NCBI RefSeq assembly: GCF_000340215.1
Contig: NW_006921533.1
Location: 4,037,121-4,101,120, forward strand
Length of the DNA: 64,000 bases
DNA from: Pseudocercospora fijiensis CIRAD86
Lineage: Eukaryota; Ascomycota; Dothideomycetes; Mycosphaerellales; Mycosphaerellaceae
Direction of reading: 5' to 3'
The position numbers were made by a program, and so were the translations under genes. The notes beneath the pieces were generated by a model. That model saw only the letters and a program-made list of their open reading frames with translations, was not told the origin of the DNA and searched no databases. Positions 1-11,000 of the stretch are shown piece after piece (position 1 is the first letter of the stretch; every line of letters begins with the position of its first letter).

Positions 1-865
1 AGGGCAGTAAGCCTATTTTAGGTAGCTTCTTAGAGTCTCCCTACTAGTTAGGGCCTAAAGGCTAGTTAGCTATATCGACGGTTAACAATATTGTTAAGAA
101 TATCGTCGACAGGCAATTCTAGGTCGTTACCTAGAATTATAGGTTCTTCTTTAATAGGCTCTCTAGTAGGCTCTTTAGTAGGAGGCACTTTAGTAGGCAC
201 TTTAGCGGGAGCTATGCTACTAGCGTTGTTATTGCTAGCGCTGCTAGCGGTAGTACGGTTATTGTTGCTTCGTAATAAGCCCGCTATTGTAAGGGGTAAC
301 ACTAATAATGTATTATAGGCCCCTAAGATACGGATATAGCGGAATTAGTAGATATCGGCTTAGTACGATTAACTCGGTATAATAGGCCGTATAGAAGGCC
401 TTGCTTAATAATTAGTACGGTTGTTTCGATAGAATAGTACGTATAGGTCCCGTTCTTCGGGCGTAGTATAGTTAGATTAGTTATTATAGCTATACCGCTA
501 AAAGCTTAAAATAAGGACTATCTAGCTACTACCCTTAAAGGGTAGATCGAATACTATATAAGAAGGGTTATATTAGCAGGTAGATAGGGTAGTAGTAAAT
601 TAGTATAGTATTCGATAAGGATCTAGGAGGAGAGGGAGGAAGGTAGGAGAGTTAGCCTAACGCTAAGCGCTAAGCCCTACCTAAGGTATCGAGACCCTAG
701 CTTTACTCGGCCTAGTTATATGCTAATTACGTATAGCCTCTTTAGCCCTAATAACTAGTTTTATTATCGTCGCTATAGATTCTAGTATAGAGAGGTTATA
801 GTCTTCGCAGTATCTAGTTCCGAGGCGATAGAGGACCGCTATACTAGTTAGACGCGGGCACTAAC
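1..865. repeat. RIP-degraded repeat, unidentified
   Basis: This stretch has the composition of the other RIP-degraded blocks: very many TAG/CTA triplets, TpA excess and few CpA or TpG dinucleotides. Normal composition returns abruptly near 860. Short imperfect direct repeats (taggctcttt / taggcacttt types) occur at about 160-215. I could not recognise any protein domain in either strand. It continues off the left edge, so its class is unknown. Confidence 0.7.
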
Positions 866-970
866 ATCCAAGATGAATTTTCTATATACAGATTCAAATT
901 GTCCGGGAACATCCGCACCACTGGTGGATGAAAAACACCCACCATTGCAGGGTTGTGCTCAACAACGTTC

Positions 971-1101
971 GCCGGAATGGCGCAGTGGTGTACATTTCAC
1001 GCTTCCATATGCACTCCGCGAATACTGACATTGCGGTAGAACGCGTCGCACTTGTACAGACAGGCATGCGAAGATCCCTAGTTCAATTCTGGGTTTCGGC
1101 A
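971..1101 (+). tRNA. tRNA-Thr (UGU), D-loop interrupted by a ~48-bp insertion; probable pseudo-tRNA
   Basis: The 3' half (1038-1101) folds as a tRNA. Anticodon stem TCGCA/TGCGA encloses loop C-T-TGT-A with a 9-nt intron after position 37; the variable loop is AGATC; the T arm is CCTAG-TTCAATT-CTGGG; the acceptor strand is TTTCGGC plus discriminator A. A T7 tract at 1104-1110 fits a Pol III terminator. The matching 5' acceptor GCCGGAA and an A-box-like TGGCGCAGTGG lie at 971-988, but 990-1037 separates them from the rest of the D arm (AGAACGCG). Removing those 48 bp and the intron leaves a 74-nt tRNA. The acceptor stem pairs at all seven positions (one G-U). Read from sequence; whether the RNA is processed is unknown. 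Confidence 0.6.
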
Positions 1102-1328
1102 GCTTTTTTTGCTGTTCTGGTGTCCTGCTGTCTGTCCTTGGAACATACCTTTGATGTCCGAGTGTGAGGGAAGAAGGGCGTCTTCTGTTTTATGCGATGC
1201 ACATGCAATCCACCGCACAACAACCTGGAAAGTGACGAAAGTGGGGGCTGGGAAAGGCAACGCTGAATCATGCACACCCGCATTGGAATCCCTCCCTTCC
1301 CGACGTCTCTTCTTACCATCCCGCTCTC

Positions 1329-2592
1329 ATGGCGAGCGAGCCCGACCTGGACCCGAATAATAATGCAGCGCTAGAGCTGAAGAACACGGTGGTTTCCCTG
1401 TCCTATCGCGGTATGGCTGCAAGGCTCCTCAGGGTCTCGGGTATGGACTGACCTTTGCGCCTACTTTTCTAGCACCCGGACGAATTGCAGATCCGAACTT
1501 CAAGTTCTTCCAGGAGCCAAGAGCACACCCCAAGCTTGTGGAAGCATTCCGAGCCTTTGGATTCGACGGCAGTCAGCCTGACCCATTCTCACAGATCAGA
1601 TGGGATGACCCGGGTTCGAGGAGCCAGATGGCCTGGAGCGAGGCCACGACGACCAAGCTGTACAATACAATGCCAAATGACCTGCCGGAAGACGATGATG
1701 AGCCCAGCGTGAAGCAGGAGACCACGACTTTCACAACTTTCGATGGAACAGAGCGTAAATTGTATGTCTTTAGACCAGCCGCCCACGAACAAATTCTACC
1801 ATGCGTCCTGTACTTCCATGGAGGCGGAATGGTCATCCTGGACACTGCCAACAAGGTGCATTTCCGCTGGTGTCTATCTCTGGCAGCGCAAGGCATTGTC
1901 GTAATCGCTGTTGATTTCAGGAATGCTTATTCTCGGGGCAAACACAATCCCTTCCCAACAGGTTTGAAGGACTGCGCTTCAGCTGTTCGACATATTGCAT
2001 CCAACAAGTCAAGCTTCAAAGTTGGCAAGATCACCCTGCATGGCGAAGACGGAGGAGGAAACCTTGCACTTGCGGCGGCTTTGATGTCCAAGAAGGAAGG
2101 CTGGATCGATGACATTGCAGGTGTCTATGCGTATTCCCCATGTATTAGCAATGGCTACGGGTGGAGCGACGCACGAAAGCTGAAGGAGCTGCCGAGTCTT
2201 TACGAATGTGAAGGTATGCTTCTAACTAGCAACAATGATTACACAAGCTGAAATATTGATTTCCAGGTTATTGGTTATACACCACAATGCTCGCCGGGAT
2301 GGCATTCTACTACAGCGGGGAGGACATTCGGAATCCTTTGGCCTGGCCCCATCACGCCTCCATTGAGGACTGCGTCGGCTTGCCCCCTCATGTACTGGCC
2401 ATGGACGAGCTGGACCCATTAAGAGATGAAGGCATGGCCTACCATCGCAAGCTCCTTGCCGCTGGCGTTGAAGCTAATGCTCACGTAAATCTTGGAGTAG
2501 TACATGCCACAGCTCTCATGTTTCGGAAACTAATACCAGAGGCGCACTTGAAAGTCACTCGAGATGTTGCAGCATTTGTAAAGAGTCTCTGA
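1329..2592 (+). CDS. alpha/beta-hydrolase fold-3 (HSL/GDXG-like) protein lacking the nucleophilic serine
   Basis: Modelled as three exons, 1329-1410, 1473-2213 and 2267-2592, giving 382 residues. Intron 1 (62 bp) has GTATGG, a CTGAC branch and TTTCTAG; intron 2 (53 bp) has GTATGC and TTTCCAG. Both junctions restore one reading frame. Family marks are the oxyanion-hole motif HGGG (about residue 143), the late acid motif DPLRDEG and a C-terminal His in GVVHA. In this family the nucleophile elbow is G-[DE]-S-[AG]-G-G-N; here it reads GEDGGGN, so Asp (about residue 220, codon GAC at 2050-2052) replaces Ser. The protein has no signal peptide and is probably cytosolic. Either it is not an esterase or it has another role. 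Fold assignment is secure, function is not. Confidence 0.8.
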
Positions 2593-2855
2593 GCCGGCTT
2601 CCTCACTTTCGATGTCGCAAGTGTCGATCCCTCGATCACTTGTGCATAGACGAGATGGGAGCAAGTGTCTGGCCAAACGGGCAACTCACCGTCTTACTGC
2701 AAGCGACTTGATACATCCACCTGTTACAACGCCGTCTTCCTGCTTAGCAGACGCTCATGCAGTCGCCCACGCTATAATTCGTTAGATCGTCTGGTGGTAT
2801 TGGCTGCTAGCGTGAGGCCGAGGCATGATGCAAGTGGACGTCGATGAGGTAAACC

Positions 2856-2863
2856 TATAAATA
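2856..2863 (+). promoter_or_regulatory. TATA box of the HsbA-like gene
   Basis: TATAAATA lies about 112 bp upstream of the start codon at 2975, a normal distance for a fungal core promoter with a ~70-nt leader. Inferred from motif and position only. Confidence 0.45.
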
Positions 2864-2974
2864 TCAGCCTTTGGAAGGACCCAAAAACCGTTGCAAACCA
2901 GCCTCATCTGTGAAGAACAAAGCCCAGGAAAAATTAGAAAATTGATTATTGCGGTCCATCACATCCTCAGCATA

Positions 2975-3526
2975 ATGGCACCACTTCGAGCCGTCTTGAG
3001 CTTCCTTCTCGCGACACTAGCGGTAGCTTCTCCGACAACCGTCGAACGCAGACAAGAGCTCATCACAGCTCAAACGATCAATCAAGATGTCCTAAACATT
3101 CATGCTGGCGTCCAAAGCCTTCGCACACACGTTGCTACCTATGACGGATCTCTACTCTCTGAGACGCCTTTGCTGGGCGACTTCACGGCAATTCACCTCG
3201 CCAATCGAAAGGGTTTCGCAGACGCGAATTTGAGACAAACCCCCTTCGACGCTCAAGAGTCCACCAGCATTGTTCAGACAGTAATCGACACTGTAGGGGA
3301 GAGCATTCCGGCGGCGGTGGAAGAGGCCAAGGCCAAGAAGCCACTGTTCGACCAGAATGGACAAAGTCCAATCATTGTTGGGACGCTGAAGGTGTTGTTG
3401 GATGACCATGATACGTTTTCAGCTGCAGTTGCAAAGAGTCTATCAGCGGATCAAGTCCGTGCTCAGGCGGTGGTAGCGAAGATCCATAATGCAATTCAGA
3501 GCGGCATTGACTATTTCAGCGCGTGA
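2975..3526 (+). CDS. Secreted HsbA-like (hydrophobic surface binding protein A / cell-wall galactomannoprotein family) protein
   Basis: An intronless 183-residue ORF from ATG 2975. The N-terminus is a clear signal peptide (charged start, hydrophobic stretch LSFLLATLAVAS, cleavage near residue 19-20), followed by a dibasic ERR site that a Kex2-type protease could cut. The rest is helix-rich with no cysteines, with spaced hydrophobics and the D-F-x-A-I-H-L-A-N-R-K type segment. Length and pattern match the fungal HsbA family, whose founding member binds hydrophobic surfaces; some members are wall mannoprotein antigens. The protein is expected outside the cell. Family call is by pattern recognition. 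Confidence 0.65.
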   Translation: MAPLRAVLSFLLATLAVASPTTVERRQELITAQTINQDVLNIHAGVQSLRTHVATYDGSLLSETPLLGDFTAIHLANRKGFADANLRQTPFDAQESTSIVQTVIDTVGESIPAAVEEAKAKKPLFDQNGQSPIIVGTLKVLLDDHDTFSAAVAKSLSADQVRAQAVVAKIHNAIQSGIDYFSA

Positions 3527-4515
3527 GAGGTCTCTATAAAAGATAGCATCGATCTGAAATGAGCAGCATGATCGTCTTTTTCCGATTTCACATTGCTTCC
3601 AGGAACTACGATTTACCGTCGACCTTGATTGCAGATTTTGTGGTCCTGTTTCTCCACGGCTCGGCACCAATTTCTCTGCCGAAGACAATCGGCAGGCGGT
3701 CTATGGAAAGAGACACTGCATCTTGAAGCGAGCACGAGTGTAGTTGGGTCTGGTCCGATCTCTGAATTGCTCAAGAAGACTTCTTCATCCCTATGGTCGG
3801 CACGCAGAAGTGGACCGAAATCCGTTCAAGACACGAAACGTGGAGTTTACAAGCCACCACGAACGTCGACGTTGGCATCCTTGAGGATGTTTTACGGGCC
3901 TTATGTTAAGCATGTATGGCCGGTCTCTCGGCAACCTTCAACTCTTCGAGATTCCAGAATTGGCCTTTGCACCACCATCCTTTGCCTGTCTTACGTGCTT
4001 CGAGCTCCGCATTTTGCAGGTATACCCTATGATCGAGGTAGACGAAAATGGTCCGAGGGGCTGTTTCTGGCGGTCGTGAACATGTGGCTAGACTCCGGTT
4101 GAAGGAATTCCCAACCAAGGGAGTGCTTGCGAGTATCTGTTCGCCTCACCCGTGCGACGTGTCACATCTTAAACATCGTAATGGCGATCCAAGCACAGAC
4201 GACTCGATGGACAAAGTGTGCCATGCGCACGTGGTAATAAGTCGGTTCTTTGTACATACATACCAGTGATCGTGCGATCAGATAGCAGTCTCACGTCCGT
4301 AGTGAGGTTTCACCAGGTAGGAGAAATATATAGCACAATAGCACATGGTGCTATGGACGTGCACACCAGAAAATGCAGTGCATGAATCGCCGAGCAGGTT
4401 TTGTAGATCGATCATCGAGCCTCGCCATCATGATTATGAGGACGAGCGGTAGATTCCGGGATTCCACAAGCATTGGAGCATAGCATTAGCAGGAACTCCC
4501 CGCCCGTCCCACATC
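3527..4515. other. Intergenic, no supported gene
   Basis: About 1 kb of normal base composition between the HsbA-like gene and the left target duplication of the Mutator-like element. A 157-codon open frame at 3629-4102 lacks an ATG start, domain features and coding-like composition, so I treat it as chance. I see no RNA gene here. Confidence 0.5.
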
Positions 4516-4524
4516 TTGCTTGCT

Positions 4525-4577
4525 CCTCGAGGCTAAACCGAGCCCCAGCTACCCGCCCGAGCCCTAGTATACCCCGA
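4525..4577 (+). repeat. Left terminal inverted repeat of the MULE
   Basis: 53 bp matching the reverse complement of 14751-14803 at 51 positions. The two differences are CpA-to-TpA changes in the left copy (CTAGTATAC against CCAGCATAC), which are RIP-type substitutions. Preceded directly by the TTGCTTGCT target duplication at 4516-4524. Confidence 0.9.
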
Positions 4578-4999
4578 TGCTAGCACCATTGTAGAATCGC
4601 CCTATATAGAATTACGTGCTCTTTCTACCTAATACAGGTCATTTCCGTTCTTAGTTAGTATTATTAACGGGCGCGTAGCGCGTTATCTAGGAAAGAATTC
4701 TACTTAATTCTACCGTAGACCTAAAATTCGTATTTCTTCCCCCTTTTATAGTAGATTGCCTAGTAACTATTAAAAATAGCTAAATCTCTATTATACGACG
4801 AGTTTCTCGATAATCTTATCGCTAGCGGTAGTAGTAGCGACGTAGCGGCGGCGGTAGTAGTAGCGGAAGATACGCAATCGATAGATATAGCGATAGTAGA
4901 TATCGAGTCGTAGGAGGAGGTTTAATTAGTAGTAGATATTAAGTCGTAGGAGGAGGTTTAATTAGTCTCGGAGACGCGTATTCGAGGTCGCTATCGCTT

Positions 5000-7330
5000 A
5001 CTATCGCTACCTAATAATAGATTAGTATTACCGCGCCCTTAGAAGTATCTATTCTCGCTAAAGGCGCGCTATCGTAGTCCTATACCGCGAGAGTTAGAGT
5101 TTCCGTCTTATAGAGCCTTAGAGTTATATATCTACGTATTCGGCAAGTCTACTAGGTACGAGTTTAAGTAATATAAGCTATAGAAGAATAAGAAAGGTAT
5201 TAAATATCGCTACCGATAGGTCTATAGTTGCTTCGGCTTACTAGATAAGCGTACGTAGAAGTAGGATAACGAGTCGATAAAGCGGAAGTCGACTTTAAAG
5301 AAAATAGGCTATAAATTCTTCTTCTATATAGTTGCGGTTAATCTAGTATAACCCGATAGTTAATAGATAATCTAGCATTCTACTAAAGAAGATTACTGTT
5401 TCTATAACTACGAGAAGGACGATATTGTCGCTTTTACTATATATAGGTAGCGCTCGAGAACTACGTAGTTCCTAGAATAACTAGAGCGCTTATAGTAGGC
5501 GCGAATACTAACCTCGAAGATTATAGCCTACTTCCGCGGTCGTAGTAGTATAGTGCTTAAACTAAAGGATATACAGAACGTTGCTATAACTCGTAATATT
5601 GTCGCTCGATAGGAGATAAACTAGGCTTAGCGCCTAGTTAAACTACTAGACGATAATAGTATATTCTACGACATTTATACTAACCCCTATAACGGTGCAA
5701 TTCGTAGTATAGTTGCCCTCTACCCTAAGTTAATCGAGGCCTTTAAGAAGACACTATATATACTAATTATTAATACTATATACTCTACTAATATCTATAA
5801 CCTCGAGCTTATAGATATTGTCGCTACTAGACCTATAAACGATACTATTAAGCTTAGTATTAGTCTTATTAAACCGAAGCCGGAGAAAGCGGAGTTTGTA
5901 AGGTTGCTATAGTTACTACAAAAGGGCCTCGAACAAGCCGACTATAGTATACCCTTTATTATTAGTACTAATCGTAAAGAGTTACTAATCTACGCTATTA
6001 AGGAGGTTATACCTAAGGCTACTAATATCGTCTATAACTAGTATCTATAGTAGGATATACTAACGCGTGTCCGTAAAGAACGTAGCGAGTATAGATAGGT
6101 AAAGGGCGCTAACGGTTACTAGACTAACAGTCCTTAAACTAGCAAGTTTCTATAGCTATTTACCTATACTATCTATAGTTAAAGCGAGGCCGAGTTTAAC
6201 GAGAACGTACGGAAATTAGACAACGTATATCCTATATTTAAGGCCTATCTAAATAATAACTAGTAGCGATATAAGACCTATATTGTCGACTACTAGACTA
6301 ACTAAGTTCTATACTTTAGCTATAAGACAACCTCTTAGGTTAAGGCTACATATAGACGTATTAAACGCTAGCTTAACTATAGCAGCCGCTACGATATCTT
6401 TACGTTATTTAAGAGCCTTCTTAACTAGTAGAACGAAGGGCATAACTGCCGCTATATCCGCCTTACTAAGAACCTAAAGAGATGTAATAAGGCACTTACT
6501 AGACCGTTTTAGGCGAGCGTTTCTCGAGTTATAAGCGATTACTGCCTTCTCGAAGTACGGATTTAATACTAACGTGCTAACGACCTCCTTCGTACTACGA
6601 CTAACAATAATAGTAACGAGATTAAGTACTCGGCGTACTCGTATTCCTACCTATACTACCGCTATAACGACTACCTAAGTAAGACCTATAGTTATCCTTA
6701 CAAACACGATATTATAAAGCTTCTCGAAATAGGCGGAAGCCGCGCTATACTACTACCGAGTTACTTCTATAGACACTAGCTAATTAACTTCCGTAGAACG
6801 GTTAATCTATAAAAGCCGGAGGTAATCTTTAGCAACCGTAAACCTCTTACTAGCGGAGCTATACTATATATAATAAAGCGCGCTACGATAGTACGCGAAT
6901 TAGACGACCTAAATAAGACAGCAGTCGCTAAGCGATAGAAGACAGTAATAGCTAGAACGACCGAGTTTATACTCGAGCCTAGCGTATTACTTACTTAGCT
7001 AAGAACGACTATTAAGTACTATAAGTGCGTTAAGAGCTAGTGCCGCACTTAATAATACCCTTACTAGAAGGCTAATCGTACGTATAGCTCTACTTGCTAT
7101 CTAAGCGGCTTCGAGTGCTATAATCTATAAGTCGAGTCTTTACTTCTAATAGTACTAGAACCTCCTTCTAAGCTAGATTCACTCTGCTAAGAGATTAAAG
7201 ACCTCCGAGTACGCGAGAACGCTCGATTATAGGTAGAAGAATAACGTACGAGATAGCAAGCAGACTATAACTACTAGTAGGCGGCATTATATAAGTAATA
7301 ACAACGATAGGCTACTTAGTAATAGTACTA
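5000..7330 (+). pseudogene. RIP-inactivated MULE transposase
   Basis: The + strand reads as a continuous protein-like frame if the many TAG/TAA triplets are taken as RIP products of CAG, CAA or TGG codons. Around 5140-5270 there is a Lys/Arg/Tyr-rich segment with a Tyr-Ser-Cys-Phe-Gly stretch, resembling the N-terminal DNA-binding part. Around 6190-6480 comes the transposase segment corresponding to the Trp-Thr-Asn-Gln...Thr-Thr-Ser region of fungal MULEs. No intact ORF longer than a few dozen codons remains, and ATG codons are nearly absent. Boundaries are approximate. Confidence 0.65.
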
Positions 7331-7342
7331 GTAGTCGCTTAC

Positions 7343-7652
7343 TATAAGAAGCTAAGCAAGTAAAGTCTCCTATTATGCCTTAGCAAGCCTATATAACAAT
7401 TATATAATGTTATTACGTATACTGCGGTACTGTCTCGCTAGCGTAAAGCCTACTTAGCGTATACGCGGAAAAGCTCGGTCGCTCGTATAGATATACTCGG
7501 TTGCCGGCTCGGCATATATACTATCCGTACGTAGCCTAGTTAATAGTAAACGCTCTGCCCTATTCTAAGAAAGGCACGGTTTAGTTCTACTTTCTACTAT
7601 AGCGATTAGTAGAGGGTATTCTATACGTTGCTATATATCTATTTTTTTTATA
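7343..7652 (+). repeat. 5' LTR
   Basis: Aligned by eye with 14053-14368: long identical tracts (for example around tctcgctagcgtaaagcc) with scattered C/T and A/G differences and small indels. The right edge is set by the shared ...TTATA end. The sequence immediately after it, GTTCTAAACC, may be the mutated primer-binding site. Confidence 0.85.
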
Positions 7653-8099
7653 GTTCTAAACCGTCTACCCTTCGTAGCGGCCTATAGAACCCCGAAAGAT
7701 AAACGCAAGCGATCCGAATGCGCCCGGCGCGGGAAACGCGTAGAATAATACCCTAGGAGCGCCGATAGCATTAGAAAACGACGCGGCGATATAATAAGAC
7801 GAAGCCGAATATTAGGCGCGCTAAGAAGCGACCTACCTACGGCTCGAACGATTTCTAGCTAAGTAAGAAGTACTTAGGCTAGAAGTGTAGGCTTAAGAAG
7901 CTAAGCGAGAGAATACGCGTCTTTATACCCTTAGGGATGCTAGCGATGCGCTAGCTCCGAGTAGCGGTACTGCCGGCGAGAGTCCTACGAGGACTCTATC
8001 CCTAGGCGACGACGAGGACGAGGATAAGGAAGAGTTAGCTAACGAGTCGATTTAGAGGCCTAAATCTTAGAGAGCTAAATCTGTCTCGTATCGACTACC

Positions 8100-11000
8100 T
8101 CTTTCTAGAGGTACGCTAAGCGTAGCTACTATACCTAGTATAAGCTACGTAGTCGCTAGTCTTACGGCTATTAAGCCTCGCCTAAAGGAACCTAAGCCCT
8201 TTAAAGGCAATACGATTAAGGAGTCGAGGCGATTCCTTCGAGAACTTTCTATTACCTTTATACTGTCCGGAGCTACCTATTATATAGACGAAAGCAAGGT
8301 GCTTTATAGTATTATATACCTCGTAGGCGATACGTAGGAGCGATAGTATAATAAAAAGTTAAAAACAGCCTTAAGGACCTATAAAATTATACCTACTAGG
8401 ACTTTAAACCCTTCTATCGGGACTGCGTCGGGGACCCTATAAACCGTATACTAGATATAACCCTCGAGTATAAGGCGGCCTATTAGCGTAAGGGACAGTT
8501 AGTCTAAAGCTTTGCCCTTAAGCTCGTAGTGCTCGAAGATTAACTTAGCGACTATAGCGAGGAGTATAGGATCCGCTATCTCCTCGTTAAACTCCGAGTC
8601 TAGCCGGCGATTCGTAGCGCAATTATTAAATACTATACGGTACTAACGACGCGTTACGAACTTATAGAGCTTGCGACGCGTATCGAGACCCCTAATAAGC
8701 CGTCTAGTAAACGCAAGGATCGTAACTATAATAAAACTAGAGATAGTAAAGGTAAGAAGCGTCGATCTAATAGTTAGGCCCGTAAGTAGTAGTTAAATCG
8801 CGACCGTAGCGTAGGCGGAAAGTATACGAAAGGCGATAACTTATAGGGCAGGTATAATATTAGTAAGGTCGAATATTATAGCTGTCGCTAGAAAGGCTAT
8901 TATAAGAACGCGTACCCGAACCGCTATCTCTAGAAAGATAATAACCTTATAGTACGTAAGGTAGCTGCTAACGCTAAAGAAAAGAAGAACGACTCGAAGG
9001 CTAAGGGAAAAGACAAGGTACCTCCTAAGAGCTAGGGATAGGTACGGAATCTTAACTAAGTAGCTTAGTAGTAGTAGTACCTACGGGACGCATACGCGGA
9101 GTAATCGTTATATAAGAAGGGGAAGTATCTATCGAATGCTTATTAGACGATGCTACTAATATTAATATAGTATCTTAAGAATTCGTTCTATAATACTAGC
9201 CTTAGCGGATTGTTAACGCCGTACTACCTAGTACCGATAGTTTCTAGGGCGACCGAGGATACTACTACGGAGCGCATTATTTACGCTTACGGATTGCCGA
9301 CTCTATAGGCTAAGAACGCATTACTACCGGAGTGTTCTACGCTTTCGAGATACCCCTCCCTAATATTATTCTTAGTAGGCCTTAGAGGCGCGATTAAAAG
9401 GTAATCGTCGATAGCTCGATAGATACCTAGACCTATAGGAACGAAGCTATAGCGCGTTCGATACGCGTACGGGAACTATAGGAATTCTAGAAAAACATAC
9501 GTAACGCTCTATACGTATATACGATTAGCGTTCGCTAGCTCCGCGATATCGCTAAGGGTTCCTCCTTACTAGAAGAATTTAAAGACTTCGAAGACGTCTT
9601 TACTATAACGCCTAAAGCGCGACGTAAGCTCCTCGAAGACGTAGAGTATACGATCGACCTAATCCCCGGAACGAAGCTACTATATAAACCTCTCTACTAT
9701 TCTTTAGGAAGAGAGCTTAGCGACCTTCGTAATTACCTAAGCTTAGCCTTAGACAACGATTAGATCTAGCTTAGTATAAGCGAGGCAGATACGCCGATCC
9801 TGTTCGTACTAAAGAAGGATAGTAGTCTAAGACTCTATGTCGATTATAGGGGGCTAAACGAGATTACTATTAAAAATTGTTACCCTCTGCCTCTTATTAG
9901 CGAAACGCTAAATAAGCTTAAGGACGCTAAATAGTATACGTCCTTAGACCTTTAGGATATATATTACCGTATCTATATTAAGCGAGGCGACGAGTAGAAG
10001 ACTGCGTTCTATACGCGGTACGGGCACTTCGAGTATAAGGTAATATCTTTTAGGCTTACTAATACTCCTACTACGTTTTAAGGATACATTAATAGGGCGT
10101 TAGCTAGCCTAGTTAATATTTGCTATATCGTCTACCTTAACGATATTCTTATTTATAGCAAAACGCGAGAGGACTACGTACGAGACGTATACGCTATCCT
10201 TACGCGGCTCCGGAAGTTCGCCTTATATACGAATAGAAAGAAATGTTCCTTCTAGAAGAAAGAAGTCGAATTCCTCGGGTTTATCGTTAGTACCGAAGGC
10301 GTATCGATAGATTAGCGTAGGGTAAACGCTATTACCGAGTAGCCTCGTCTGTTAACGCTAAAAGAGGTTTAATCCTTCCTTAGATTCTATAACTTCTATC
10401 GGAGGTTTATCCTAAATTACTCCCGAATCGTTATACCGCTAACTACCCTATTAAAAGGCGCCGTAAATAGCCGGAAGCTAGGTTAGGTCTAGTAGGGCGA
10501 AAGCGAGGAGCAAGCGTTCCGCTAGCTAAAGGCTGCCTTTAGCTCTACCTCGGTCCTCGATATTATAACACTATAATCCTACGAAGCCCCTATGTATTAA
10601 AACCGATGCCTCTACGTTCGCCTTAGTAGGGATTATATTATAATAGAGCGAAGATAGGAATTAGCACCCTATTGCTTTCTAGTTACAGAAAATAGTCCTA
10701 GCTAAGATAAATTATAAGACCTATAATTAGGAGCTCTTAGCGGTTATCGAGTCCTTTAAGCATTAGCGCCTATACCTCGATAGTGCCTAGTATACGATCC
10801 GCGTAGTTATCGATTACGCTAATCTTAAGGGCTTTATAAAAATAAAGCAGCTTATCGGAAGGCAGGCAAGATAGGCAACCTTCCTTATACCTTTCGACTT
10901 TACTATTAAATATCGGGCTAGTAAACGAAATCTAGCCGATATACCTTCGCGACGTAGCGACTACGAAAGCGAGTCGTAGGCGGCGAACAACCTTCTCCCT

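Noticed and set aside
3629..4102. 157-codon ORF downstream of the HsbA-like gene
   Set aside because: No ATG start, no domain, no signal peptide; composition does not look coding.
10133..10144. Change of the reverse transcriptase box to Tyr-Leu-Asn-Asp as a natural variant
   Set aside because: The Asp-to-Asn change is a G-to-A in a TpG context, exactly what RIP produces; it is degradation, not adaptation.
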